Under the pieces are notes generated by a model that saw only the letters and a list, made by a program, of their open reading frames with translations, made no database searches and was not told where the DNA came from. The position numbers and the translations under genes were made by a program. From positions 62,001 through 126,000 of the forward strand of contig JAVEDU010000075.1 of NCBI GenBank assembly GCA_030840805.1: DNA of 64,000 nt. The letters are read 5' to 3'. Below are positions 1-8,058 of this stretch, one piece after another. The number at the start of each line of letters is the position of its first letter. Positions within the stretch are counted from its first letter, which is position 1. The DNA is from Actinomycetota bacterium. Lineage in GTDB: Bacteria > Actinomycetota > Actinomycetes > Mycobacteriales > HKI-0501.

Positions 1-486
1 GACGGCCTTGTCGTGGCTGCACCGTCCGGCGCAGACCCACGACCGCGTGGCGTCGGCGAGGGTCTCCAGATAGGACAGCGAGTCGGCCGCCTGGACCTCG
101 TCGGCGCCGCGGAGGCCGCCCAGCTCGTGCAGCGCGACGAGGCGCCGCACCTCGTACTCCTCGACGCCCGACTCGCCCCGGGTCTGCAGCCACACGCCGA
201 CGGACTCCGCGGAACGCATCGAGTGCGGGAACAGGTAGTACGGGTCGTCCCAGGCGGTGTTCGCCATGTCGAGCGCCGGGCTGCCCGGGAACATGCGCTC
301 GATGTCGTGCACCATGGCCGCGAGCCGCATCTCCACGGTCGCGTCCGGCTCGAGGTACACGAGCCAGTCCCGGGCACGCAGCAGGTGCCAGGCCTGGGAG
401 TACGGGCGGATCCACTCTGCCGCGGCACGCTCGACGTGGGTGTCGAGCTCGATCCCGGGCGCGAGGAACGGCACCGTGGCGCTCAT
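1..486 (-). CDS. HD-domain phosphohydrolase, C-terminus cut by the window edge
   Basis: The reverse strand gives 162 residues beginning MSATVPFLAPGIE and runs off the left edge without a stop. The pattern fits an HD-domain metal-dependent phosphohydrolase. An early His in LDTHVERAA is followed by the HD pair in MVHDIERMF near residue 60, a further His in ALHELGG near residue 121, and an Asp in AADSLSYLE near residue 137. The ATG overlaps the stop of the CoxG-like gene in an ATGA, so this is the sixth gene of the coupled operon. The substrate cannot be told from sequence. The fold assignment rests on the spacing of the His and Asp residues seen by eye. Confidence 0.7.
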   Translation of the reverse strand, partial: MSATVPFLAPGIELDTHVERAAAEWIRPYSQAWHLLRARDWLVYLEPDATVEMRLAAMVHDIERMFPGSPALDMANTAWDDPYYLFPHSMRSAESVGVWLQTRGESGVEEYEVRRLVALHELGGLRGADEVQAADSLSYLETLADATRSWVCAGRCSHDKAV

Positions 487-1130
487 CGCCGGTCCCCGTG
501 GCCGCGCCGGGAACGGCTCAGCGCGACCAGGCTGAGCACCACCGACACCGCCGAGAGGCCGGCGGCGATCCGCGGCCAGGGGTCCGCGACGACCTCGTCC
601 CGGGGTTCCGGTGCGGAGGTGCCGACCGCCGCCGACCGGGCCGCGATGGGGCGGCCCGGCCCGGCCGGGGCGTCGCCGAGCTTCCCGCCGTTGAGCATCG
701 TGTCGAGGTTGCGCGCGAACTCGGCGGTGACCTTGCCGGCCTGCCGCGACACGACCTTCTGGCCGACGCTGCCGAGCGCACCCGCCAGCGTGACGTCGCC
801 CTCCACGCTGACGACCGTCTGCCCGTCCACCGGCACGAGCTGGACGGTCGTGCTGGCGCGGACGTTGCCGAGCGCTCCCCGGACCGTACGGCCGGTCGCG
901 GTGAAGCGGATCAGCTCGCCGGCCACGCGCTCGGTGATCTTGACCTTCGCGTCGAAGGTGGCCGACATCGGGCCGAGCCGCTGCGTGGCCCGGACGTGGA
1001 CGTTGTCCGCGTCGACCACGGTGACGTGCTCGACGCCGGGCAGGCATTCGGCGACCCGCTCGGGCTGCTCGAAGAAGGTCCACACGTCGTCCACCGGGCG
1101 GGCGACCTGGAACTCTTCACGAAGCTTCAT
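483..1130 (-). CDS. CoxG-like SRPBCC protein (CO dehydrogenase subunit G family)
   Basis: A 215-residue protein starting MKLREEFQVARPVDDVWTF. Residues 1-150 show the SRPBCC lipid/ligand-binding pattern of the CoxG family: the PVDDVWTFFEQPERVAECLP opening and the GALGSVGQKVVSRQAGKVTAEF closing helix. The last 25 residues form one hydrophobic segment (AAGLSAVSVVLSLVALS) followed by arginines, so the protein is probably tail-anchored in the membrane. CoxG proteins help recruit or mature molybdenum hydroxylases, and more recently studied relatives bind menaquinone. The gene lies directly after a CoxM-like FAD subunit and overlaps it by four bases. No molybdopterin subunit or 2Fe-2S subunit is in the window. 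Confidence 0.88.
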   Translation of the reverse strand: MKLREEFQVARPVDDVWTFFEQPERVAECLPGVEHVTVVDADNVHVRATQRLGPMSATFDAKVKITERVAGELIRFTATGRTVRGALGNVRASTTVQLVPVDGQTVVSVEGDVTLAGALGSVGQKVVSRQAGKVTAEFARNLDTMLNGGKLGDAPAGPGRPIAARSAAVGTSAPEPRDEVVADPWPRIAAGLSAVSVVLSLVALSRSRRGHGDRR

Positions 1131-2002
1131 GACTGTTCTCCTCGGAGCGGGGCATCGCGGAGCTCGGTGAGCACTCTCCGCGCGTAGACGGGAAGGAGAT
1201 GGCGCCGGTACTCGGCGGAGGCACGGATGTCCGACGGCGGGTCGGCCACGTCGACCGCCAGTTCGGCGGCCTCCCGGATCACCGCGTCGGACAGGTCCGA
1301 GCCGTTGAGCAGCTCGGCGGCGGCCTCCGCCAGCACCGGCGTGTCGGCGATCCCGCCGAGACCGACCCGCACGTCGCGCCACCGCCCGCCGGCGTCCCGG
1401 TCCCCCACCGCCAGCACGCTGAGCACGGCGAAGTCGTTGTGCCGCCGGGTCACCTCGGTGAACGCGAAATGCGCCGGTGCGGGCGGGAACACGACCTCGG
1501 TGAGCAGCTCCTCGAGCTCCAGCACGGTGGCGTACGAGCCCTCGTACAGCTCGGCCACCGGGATCGCGCGGGCGCCGGCCGGCCCGACGACACGCACGGT
1601 CGCACCGAGCACGAGACACGCCAGCGGGAACTCACCGGTCGGGTCGGCCTGTACCAGGCTCCCGCCGACCGTCCCGCGGTTGCGGACCTGCCGGTCGCCG
1701 ATGTGCCGCACCAGTTCCGCCAGCACCGGCAGGCGCTCCGCGACGAGCGGGAGCCGCTCGAGGGTGGTGTACCGGACGAGCGCACCGAGCACGGTGGACG
1801 TGCCCTCCGCGCGGACCTCGGACAGCTCCGGGATCCGATTGATGTCGACAAGGGCCAGCGGGCGCCAGAGCCGCATGTTCATCATCGGTACGAGGCTCTG
1901 CCCGCCCGCGAGGACCCGCGCGGCACCGCCGTAGTCGTCGAGGAAGGCGACCGCCTCGTCGACCGAGGTCGGCCGGTGGTACGTGAAGTGCGCGGCCTTC
2001 AT
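1127..2002 (-). CDS. FAD-binding subunit of a molybdenum hydroxylase (CoxM/XdhB-like)
   Basis: A 291-residue protein starting MKAAHFTYHRPTSVDEAV. It has the FAD-binding-5 signatures: AGGQSLVPMMNMRL near residues 36-50, DINRIPEL near 55, and RNRGTVGGSLVQADPTGE near 105-122. A CO_deh_flav_C-type C-terminal domain begins at about residue 175. In the xanthine dehydrogenase/CO dehydrogenase family this subunit passes electrons from the 2Fe-2S subunit to FAD. The start and stop both overlap neighbours in ATGA. The partner subunits are absent between 1 and 8058, so they may lie beyond the left edge, or the flavin subunit may have been recruited to another complex. Confidence 0.92.
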   Translation of the reverse strand: MKAAHFTYHRPTSVDEAVAFLDDYGGAARVLAGGQSLVPMMNMRLWRPLALVDINRIPELSEVRAEGTSTVLGALVRYTTLERLPLVAERLPVLAELVRHIGDRQVRNRGTVGGSLVQADPTGEFPLACLVLGATVRVVGPAGARAIPVAELYEGSYATVLELEELLTEVVFPPAPAHFAFTEVTRRHNDFAVLSVLAVGDRDAGGRWRDVRVGLGGIADTPVLAEAAAELLNGSDLSDAVIREAAELAVDVADPPSDIRASAEYRRHLLPVYARRVLTELRDAPLRGEQS

Positions 2003-3081
2003 CGAGAGGTGTCCCGGGCGCCGAGCGGCCCCGAGGCGAACCGCATCAGCACGTGCTCGACCGCCGACTTCTTGGCCAGGATCGGGCCCTCCGGCCGGCG
2101 CTGGCTCCACACCGTCTCGGGTCGCACCTGGAGGACGTGCACGCCGCCCGACTCGGCGACCGCCCACTCGATGTCCTGGGGGTCGCCGCGATGCCGCTCG
2201 ATCCGCTTGGCGAGCTGCGCCAGTTCGAGGATGTGGGCGTCGTCCAGGCACGGCGCGTCCCGCCGGTCCTCCTCCACCGGGAGCAGACCGACCGCGCGTG
2301 CCTCGGGATCGAAGCGGTACTGCACCTCCTGGCGGGTCAGCACGCGGCTGACGATCTCGAACGTGACCTTGTCGACGCAGTACCGCGTCGGGGTGATGTC
2401 GCCCTTGACGACGCCCTCACCGAGGCCCCAGCAGCCCTCGATCACGACCTTCGAGCGGTCCCCGGTCACCGGGTCCAGCGAGAACATGACGCCCGCCGAG
2501 CGTGCCTCGACCATCTGCTGTACGCCGACACAGATCCCGTGGTCCGCCGTCACGACGGACGCGTCGCCGTCGGGGCGGTAGGTGAGGACCGCGGTACCGA
2601 ACATGCCCGCCCAGCACCTCCGCACGTACTCGAGCACCTCGTCGGCCCCGCGCACCCACAGGTAGGTGTCGTACTGGCCGGCGAAGCTCGCGCCGGCGAG
2701 GTCCTCGGACTCACCGCTGGATCGCACGGCCACCGGCAGCGACTCCGTCCCGGTGCGCCGCTCGATCTCGGCGTACGCGGTACGGACCGCATCCTCGAGG
2801 TCCGCGGGGAACGGCGCCGCCTCGATCTCGGCGGTGAACTCGGCGCTCAACGCGCTGATCGTGGCGAGGTCGGCCGTCGCGGCCTGCGCCCGGACCTGCC
2901 GGGCCCGGTCCACCAGTCCCGCGGCGGCCAGGAAGTGCCGGTACGCGGTGGTGGTGATCCCGAAGCCGGGCGGTACGGCGAAGCCGGCCGCGGTCATCTC
3001 CGCGAGACTGCCGAACTTGCCGCCGAGGAGCGGGCTGCCCGGGGCGTCCGGCGCGTCGATCCAGAGGATGTGGGGGTTCAT
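1999..3081 (-). CDS. PEP-synthase-type ATP-binding protein (PPDK_N only)
   Basis: A 360-residue protein starting MNPHILWIDAPDAPGSPLLG. It contains the whole N-terminal ATP-grasp module of PEP synthase and pyruvate phosphate dikinase. Visible signatures are LGGKFGSLAEM, VPPGFGITTTAYRHFL, AVRSSGESEDLAGASFAG and DIEWAVAESGGVHVLQVRPE. It has no swivel or PEP-binding domain; the phosphohistidine domain is in the next upstream gene, which overlaps it by four bases. Such a split resembles phenylphosphate synthase, where separate ATP-binding and swivel subunits transfer phosphate to a small acceptor. I infer an ATP-dependent phosphorylation of an unidentified substrate rather than gluconeogenic PEP synthesis. 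Confidence 0.9.
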   Translation of the reverse strand: MNPHILWIDAPDAPGSPLLGGKFGSLAEMTAAGFAVPPGFGITTTAYRHFLAAAGLVDRARQVRAQAATADLATISALSAEFTAEIEAAPFPADLEDAVRTAYAEIERRTGTESLPVAVRSSGESEDLAGASFAGQYDTYLWVRGADEVLEYVRRCWAGMFGTAVLTYRPDGDASVVTADHGICVGVQQMVEARSAGVMFSLDPVTGDRSKVVIEGCWGLGEGVVKGDITPTRYCVDKVTFEIVSRVLTRQEVQYRFDPEARAVGLLPVEEDRRDAPCLDDAHILELAQLAKRIERHRGDPQDIEWAVAESGGVHVLQVRPETVWSQRRPEGPILAKKSAVEHVLMRFASGPLGARDTSR

Positions 3082-4925
3082 CGGACACCCTCCGCCGAAT
3101 CGCCTTCGGAGAGGATGCGCACGGTGCCCTTGTTCCCGTCGACCTCGACGAGCTGGCCGGTCTTGATGGTGACGGTGGCGAAGCCCGTGCCGACGACCGC
3201 AGGCAGGCCGTACTCCCGCGACACGATCGCGGTGTGCGCCATGATGCCGCCGACGTCGGACACCGCGGCACCGAGCCGGGAGAAGACCGGCGCCCAGCTC
3301 GGGGCGGTGATCCGGCAGATCAGGATGTCGCCGTCCTCGACCTCGTGGATCTGTTCCGGGTCGGTGATCACCCGGGCCCGGCCGACAGCCTTGCCCGGCG
3401 AGGCGGCCACTCCGCGCAGCTCGTTGCTGCCGGTGGAGCCGTCCACGCCCAGCCACTCCTGCACGCTCTCGGGCGTGATGCCCCAGAGCATGACGGTCAA
3501 CGGCTCGGTGATCTCCTCCGGCGGCACGCCGAGGGCCGGCGGCGGCGACCAGGTGGTGAGGCTGTCGCGGATGGCCCGGCGGCGGGCGATCTCCGGCCGC
3601 CAGTACGTCACGCCGCGCGCCTCGGTGCCCGTCGCCCAGCCGATGATGAGGTCGTACAGCGCGCCGTAGACCTCGTTGCGGTGCAGGTAGAAGAGGTCCT
3701 CGTGGTCGTCGAAGAAGCCGTGGGCGACGAACACCTCGCCGAGCTGACGCACCTTGGACCAGAAGAGCGAGTGGTGCCAGTGCTCGACGTAGAAGTTGTG
3801 GTTCTCGACGAACGGGAAGACCTCCCGCGCGATCGCGACCAGGCCGTCGAAGGACTCGCGATCGTCCTCGGTCGGGAGGTACGAGCGGTACTCGGCGGTG
3901 ACGCGGGTGCGCTCGGCCAGGATCGCCTCGAGCGGACGGTTGATGTCCTCGCCCCGCTGGAGGGCCTGGATGTAGCCACGCATCGCCGTGAACGGCAGCC
4001 GCAGATCGTCGATCCAGGCCCGGTCGGTGTGCGTGTAGCCGGCGCCGGTGGAGAACCAGAACCACGGGTCCTTCGCCGCCTCGAACGCGGCGAGCCACTG
4101 CTCCCCCGCGGCGTGCCCGGCGATCGCGTCGAGCGCGGCCTGCGGGACGTCGTGGGCCAGCACGACGTCGGCGAGCCCCGTCTCGACCGCGAGCCGCGCG
4201 AGCTTGCGCAGCTCGTCGTCCGGGCGGAACAGCAGGATGTCGATTCCCGACACCATGCTCGCGACGGTCTGGTCGGTCATCCCGGGGAAGGCCTTCTGGC
4301 AGTACTCCCGGAACGTCAGATAGGCGCCGTACCCGAGGTTGAGCATCTCGAAGTGGTACGAGCCCATCTCGAACAGGTTGTGGATCAGCTCGCCGTAGCT
4401 GGTGAGCAGGCGGTACGAGGAGTAGGTGCCGGTGTGCTCGAAGACGCTCCGCTCGGGCTCCATGTCGGGCAGCGGCGCAAAGTCGATCGCCTTCAGCCGC
4501 TCGATGCAGTCGTTCGCCTTCACGACCCACTGGTCGTAGATCTCGGCCCAGTTGCCGTAGTAGTGCCCCGCCCGCACGCCGAAGGCCTCGGCACGCCGGG
4601 CGATCTCCGCGGGATCGGTGACCGCGTTGGGGCTCACGTACAGGTAGCCGTTGATGATCCGGTGGTCGATGCCGAGCGCCGGCGGGACCGGCCACACCCG
4701 GGTCGACATCTGGCTCACCGCGACCCACCAGTTCTCGGTCATGATGGTGTCGAACGGATAGAGCGGCTCGGGATTGTGCATGCCGTCGAAGAACCAGAAC
4801 TTGCCGTCCTCGAACGTCCGCCGATCCTCGCTCAGCAGCGCGTAGTAGGGGTAGAGCGACTGCCACCCCTCGGCGCCTGCCGGCGTCTCGATGTCGAACG
4901 GGCTCGTAAACCTGTCGACGGTCAT
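3078..4925 (-). CDS. PEP-utilising phosphohistidine swivel protein
   Basis: A 615-residue protein starting MTVDRFTSPFDIETPAG. Residues 1-500 are a helical, aromatic-rich region seen in large PEP-utilising enzymes of the phenylphosphate synthase/rifampin phosphotransferase type; I cannot assign its acceptor substrate. The last 90 residues are the mobile swivel domain, with ASPGKAVGRARVI and the phosphohistidine site GGIMAHTAIVSREYGLPAV. The His, the following Thr and the RE-GLPAVVG tail are all present, so phosphotransfer should be possible. Its overlap with the ATP-grasp gene implies balanced production of the two parts. The swivel sits at the C-terminus of one ORF and the ATP module is a separate ORF, unlike one-piece PEP synthase. 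Confidence 0.88.
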   Translation of the reverse strand: MTVDRFTSPFDIETPAGAEGWQSLYPYYALLSEDRRTFEDGKFWFFDGMHNPEPLYPFDTIMTENWWVAVSQMSTRVWPVPPALGIDHRIINGYLYVSPNAVTDPAEIARRAEAFGVRAGHYYGNWAEIYDQWVVKANDCIERLKAIDFAPLPDMEPERSVFEHTGTYSSYRLLTSYGELIHNLFEMGSYHFEMLNLGYGAYLTFREYCQKAFPGMTDQTVASMVSGIDILLFRPDDELRKLARLAVETGLADVVLAHDVPQAALDAIAGHAAGEQWLAAFEAAKDPWFWFSTGAGYTHTDRAWIDDLRLPFTAMRGYIQALQRGEDINRPLEAILAERTRVTAEYRSYLPTEDDRESFDGLVAIAREVFPFVENHNFYVEHWHHSLFWSKVRQLGEVFVAHGFFDDHEDLFYLHRNEVYGALYDLIIGWATGTEARGVTYWRPEIARRRAIRDSLTTWSPPPALGVPPEEITEPLTVMLWGITPESVQEWLGVDGSTGSNELRGVAASPGKAVGRARVITDPEQIHEVEDGDILICRITAPSWAPVFSRLGAAVSDVGGIMAHTAIVSREYGLPAVVGTGFATVTIKTGQLVEVDGNKGTVRILSEGDSAEGVR

Positions 4926-5587
4926 GCCGACACCTCCGCGTGTGCTGTGGTCCGGGGGGAAAGGCCCCGCACGTAGGCGAGGACCTCGTCGACGTCGAGG
5001 ACGTCGGCGTACTTCTCGTTCAGGTCGAACAGGCTCGCCGCGTGCGGCTCCGCGGCGCGGTCGGCCACGCACTGCCGCGGCACCACCGTCGGAAAGCCGC
5101 TCTGCACCGCGTCCACCACGCTCGCGCGGACGCAGCCGCTCGTCGTGGCACCGGTGACGATCAGGGTGTCGACCCGCAGGCCCGCGAGGATCGCCGCGAG
5201 CGGCGTCCCGAAGAAGGCCGACGCGCCGGTCTTGACGAGCACCGTCTCGTCCTCACGCGGTGCGACCCGATCGTCCACCTCGACCAGTCGGGAGCCGGCC
5301 CGGAGGGCCGCGAGGCCCGCCGCCTTCTGCAGCCAGGCAATCGAGTCGAGCTGACCCCGGTCGTACGCGATCGTCGTGAACACGACCGGGAATCCCTTGG
5401 CCCGCACGGCCTCCAGCAGCGACCCAGTGGCCGCGAGCTCGGCGGACATGTCGGCTCCGGTCGGGTAGGCCGGGTCGGTGAACCCGTAGCTGAAGTCCAC
5501 GACGAGCAGGGCGGGATTGTCACCGCGCGTCACCGACCGGCCGAAACCGGCACGGCTGTAGACCGCGAGCGTTGCTGTGTCGACCAC
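4922..5587 (-). CDS. Isochorismatase-fold cysteine hydrolase (carbamoylsarcosine/maleamate amidase-like)
   Basis: A 221-residue hydrolase. The likely start is the GTG at 5585-5587, because an AGGAG lies five bases upstream (5593-5597). An upstream ATG at 5638 adds 17 unlikely residues. The isochorismatase fold is clear: Asp in LLVVDFSYGFTDP, Lys in VLVKTGASAFFGTPL and Cys in TGATTSGCVRASVVDA form the catalytic triad. The N-terminal GFGRSVTRGDNPAL pattern resembles N-carbamoylsarcosine amidohydrolase and maleamate amidohydrolase more than true isochorismatase. It is the first gene of the six-gene operon and is divergent from the Amt-like transporter. Release of ammonia from an amide or ureide is a reasonable inference; the substrate is unknown. 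Confidence 0.88.
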   Translation of the reverse strand: MVDTATLAVYSRAGFGRSVTRGDNPALLVVDFSYGFTDPAYPTGADMSAELAATGSLLEAVRAKGFPVVFTTIAYDRGQLDSIAWLQKAAGLAALRAGSRLVEVDDRVAPREDETVLVKTGASAFFGTPLAAILAGLRVDTLIVTGATTSGCVRASVVDAVQSGFPTVVPRQCVADRAAEPHAASLFDLNEKYADVLDVDEVLAYVRGLSPRTTAHAEVSA

Positions 5588-5815
5588 CGGCACTCCTGGA
5601 AATGGGAGATCACATGGGGTCTTGCCGCCATCTGGCATGCATGTATACCGTTCGCCGCCACCCGCTGTCCAGGGTTCCCGGCCGGTCGCGGTTCCGGTCG
5701 GGGAGCCACCAGGAAGGAGTCGGCACCTCCCGCCAAGGCGTCGCGAACCTCGGGGAGCCGCTCGGCCGCGTCCACTGTGGAGCGCTCAGTTGCGCCTGCT
5801 GTCGAAGGAGAGAGC
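5588..5815. promoter_or_regulatory. Divergent promoter region with GTATAC palindrome
   Basis: This 228-base gap separates the divergent catabolic operon and the Amt-like gene. At 5636-5650 the GC-rich background is broken by CATGCATGTATACCG, with a GTATAC palindrome at 5643-5648. Read on the minus strand it also supplies a TATACAT element, a plausible -10 about 55-60 bases upstream of the hydrolase start. FCD-type GntR regulators often bind short palindromes with a GTATAC-like core, and such a regulator is encoded at 7372-8058. The Amt-like gene has a GAAGGAGAGAGC ribosome site just before its ATG. Operator function is inferred. Confidence 0.4.
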
Positions 5816-7222
5816 ATGGAACCGTTTGCCGATCAGGTCTCCACCGAGGCCCTCGTGCTGGCATTCATCTACACCCTGGCCGCGACCGCGGTCATCCTGG
5901 TCGTACTGGGACTCGGCCTCATCGACATGGGACTGGTCCGCCGGCGCAACGTGCTCGACACCTGGGTCCAGAAGATCTCCGCTGCGATGATCGGCGGCAC
6001 CGCGACCCTGCTCGGCGGGTACGCCATCTGGCAGTGGCAGTTCAACCAGGCCTTCGGCGTCCCTTCGCCGTTCGTGCAGGCCGTCAAGGACTGGTGGATC
6101 TTCGGCCCCGCCGCCACCACACCCGCGGCCCACCTCGACCCGAAGCTCTTCCCCGAGGCCGACGTCCTGCAGGTCTTCCTGATCTTCTTCGTGACGTTCA
6201 CGATGGCGACGATGGCGCTGATCCACACCGGTGTGGTCGAGCGGATCAAGGCACGGCCGCTGTACGTCATGTCGCTGGTGATCGGGCTCGTCCTCTCGCC
6301 CCTGGTCGGCTACCTCTGCTGGGGCTCGCTCTCCCCGCTCACCAACCGGGGCGTGCACGACTTCGACGGCGTGTTCCCGTTGTACATCTTCGCCGGCACC
6401 TGGGTGCTCGTCCTCGCCTGGCGGGTCGGGCCCCGGCTCGGCGCCTTCACCCCGCATCCCAGCAGGATCCGGCCCGTGCCGCACCATCTCGGCCTCGTCG
6501 GGGCCGGGGTCCTGCTGATCGTGTTCACCGCGCCGTTCGTCGCGCTCGGCTCGGGCTTCATCATCCCGGGGCGGGGCTTCTTCGGGGTCTCGTTCACGAC
6601 GAGCGGCATCGGCCTCGTCGTGATGAACGTGTTCGCGTCGATCCTCGGCGGCGGCGTGATGGGCACGATCCTGGCGTACCGCCGGAAGGAGCCGCAGTGG
6701 GCCTTCCTCGGTCCGATCGCGGGCCTGGTCATCGGCGGGACGCTGTACGACGTCGGCACGCCGTGGCAGTGTCTCGGCGTCGGCCTGCTCGGGCCGCTCG
6801 TCGCGGTCGGTACGAACAAGGTCATGCGCCGGATCGGTATCGACGAGCCGAAGGTGCTGCCGCTCGCGTTCGGACCCGGCGTCACCGGCGCGATCCTCAC
6901 CGGCTTCATCGCGTGGGGCACCAAGACCGGTGGCTACCCGGGCCTGACCGGCGAGTACGGCTTCCAGCACGCGACGATCACGCCGTGGTGGCAGCTGATC
7001 GGCGTCCTCACCGACATGGCGGTCTCGGGCATCCCGTGCCTGATCCTCTGCCTGATCTTCGAGCGGTTCGGCGGCCTCCGGGTGAGCGAGGAGACCGAGC
7101 TCATCGGCCTCGACGCCGCGCACTGGGGCATCTCCAACTTCGACGACGATCTCGAGCCGCCGCTGGTCGGCGTGCCCGCGTCCCGCGCGGCGGCGCCGGA
7201 GGGGGCCGTGGCGACCGGCTGA
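5816..7222 (+). CDS. Amt-superfamily membrane protein lacking both pore histidines
   Basis: A 468-residue polytopic membrane protein with about eleven hydrophobic segments. Its relation to ammonium transporters is visible from MGLVRRRNVLDTWVQKI (the GL-R-KNVLS element), TGVVERIKARPL (the GALAERI element), LCWGSLSP (pore Trp), VHDFDGVFPLYIFAG (DFAGG element) and IGIDEPKVLPLAFGPGVTGA (DDP--HG element). The structural Asp is kept. The first pore histidine position is Tyr in FPLYIFAG and the second is Phe in LAFGPG. The protein is therefore probably not a standard ammonium conductor; another small amide or amine, or a sensor role, is possible. It is divergent from the hydrolase operon, so it probably imports or senses that pathway's compound. 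Confidence 0.82.
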   Translation: MEPFADQVSTEALVLAFIYTLAATAVILVVLGLGLIDMGLVRRRNVLDTWVQKISAAMIGGTATLLGGYAIWQWQFNQAFGVPSPFVQAVKDWWIFGPAATTPAAHLDPKLFPEADVLQVFLIFFVTFTMATMALIHTGVVERIKARPLYVMSLVIGLVLSPLVGYLCWGSLSPLTNRGVHDFDGVFPLYIFAGTWVLVLAWRVGPRLGAFTPHPSRIRPVPHHLGLVGAGVLLIVFTAPFVALGSGFIIPGRGFFGVSFTTSGIGLVVMNVFASILGGGVMGTILAYRRKEPQWAFLGPIAGLVIGGTLYDVGTPWQCLGVGLLGPLVAVGTNKVMRRIGIDEPKVLPLAFGPGVTGAILTGFIAWGTKTGGYPGLTGEYGFQHATITPWWQLIGVLTDMAVSGIPCLILCLIFERFGGLRVSEETELIGLDAAHWGISNFDDDLEPPLVGVPASRAAAPEGAVATG

Positions 7223-7224
7223 GC

Positions 7225-7270
7225 CGACCGTTCCGGAGGGCCGGCCCGCGCCGGCCCTCCGGAACGGTCG
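7225..7270 (+). terminator. Perfect 21-bp stem terminator after the Amt-like gene
   Basis: The arms at 7225-7245 and 7250-7270 are exact reverse complements of 21 bases, with a four-base CCGC loop. The hairpin begins two bases after the stop codon. There is no T tract, which is usual for actinobacterial terminators. It separates the transporter gene from the GntR gene. Confidence 0.85.
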
Positions 7271-7371
7271 CGAGTCTGCACGGGCGGGCGGACTCCGTAT
7301 CCTGTGTCCATCCTGTTTCACTGCCGGGGCACATTCGCCCCGTAACGACGAGGACGGAGCGCAACGACGCC

Positions 7372-8058
7372 ATGGAGCTGTCAGGGGCGGTGGACGGGCT
7401 GCCCATGGCGCAGCGCACCAGTGAGGGCGCGGCGCGGGTCCTGCGGGAGTCGATCCTGTCCGGGCTGCTCAAGCCCGGACAGCCGCTGCGCGAGCGCATC
7501 CTCGCCGACGAGCTGGGGATCAGCCGCACCCCGATCCGCGAGGCCCTCTTCATCCTCCAGGGTGAGGGCCTCGTCGACCTCATCCCCAACCGCGGTGCCA
7601 CCGTGCGGGCGATCACGGCCCGGGACATCGCGCAGATCTACTCGTTGCGCGCGGTCCTGGAGGCACACGCCGCCCGGGAGGCCGCCGAGAACCGGACCGA
7701 GCACCACCTCGAGCAGCTGGAGGACGCGTACGCACGGCTGCGGCGGCTCGGCTCGAAGGCCACCGCGGCCGAGCAGGCACACGGCGACTTCGTGTTCCAC
7801 AGCAAGATCAGCGCCGCCACCGGCAGCGATCTCCTGCAGACCATCACGCGGCAGGTACTCGCCGTCACGGCCAGCTACCGGGCCCACTACGCGTACCGCG
7901 CGCAGGAGGTCAAGGTCGCGAACCAGCAGCACCGCGGCATCGTGGACGCGCTGCGGGACCGGGACCCCGACCGCGCCGAGAAGCTGGTCGGCGAACACCT
8001 CACGTGGTCCAGCCGGCTTGCCCTCGACCACTTCGAGGCCGGCGCGCCCGGCGGCTGA
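7372..8058 (+). CDS. GntR-family regulator, FadR/FCD subfamily
   Basis: A 228-residue DNA-binding protein starting MELSGAVDGLPMAQR. Residues 15-80 are the GntR winged helix, with LRESILSGLLKPGQPLRE and the recognition-helix region ADELGISRTPIREALFIL. Residues 95-220 are an FCD effector domain, with IYSLRAVLEAHAAREAAE, a metal-type H-FHSKI region and a late QQHRGIVDALRDRDPDRAE helix. FCD regulators bind small carboxylates or related metabolites. The gene follows the Amt-like gene behind its own terminator, so it is likely expressed separately. The GTATAC palindrome in the 5588-5815 gap is the most obvious candidate target. Confidence 0.93.
   Translation: MELSGAVDGLPMAQRTSEGAARVLRESILSGLLKPGQPLRERILADELGISRTPIREALFILQGEGLVDLIPNRGATVRAITARDIAQIYSLRAVLEAHAAREAAENRTEHHLEQLEDAYARLRRLGSKATAAEQAHGDFVFHSKISAATGSDLLQTITRQVLAVTASYRAHYAYRAQEVKVANQQHRGIVDALRDRDPDRAEKLVGEHLTWSSRLALDHFEAGAPGG

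Noticed and set aside
13-1170. Long plus-strand open frame opposite the HD/CoxG genes
   Set aside because: It has no recognisable domain and is a mirror of genes on the minus strand, common in very high-GC DNA.
3234-4976. A 580-codon plus-strand open frame
   Set aside because: It lies entirely opposite the swivel-protein gene, which has clear family motifs; the product is charged and low in complexity.
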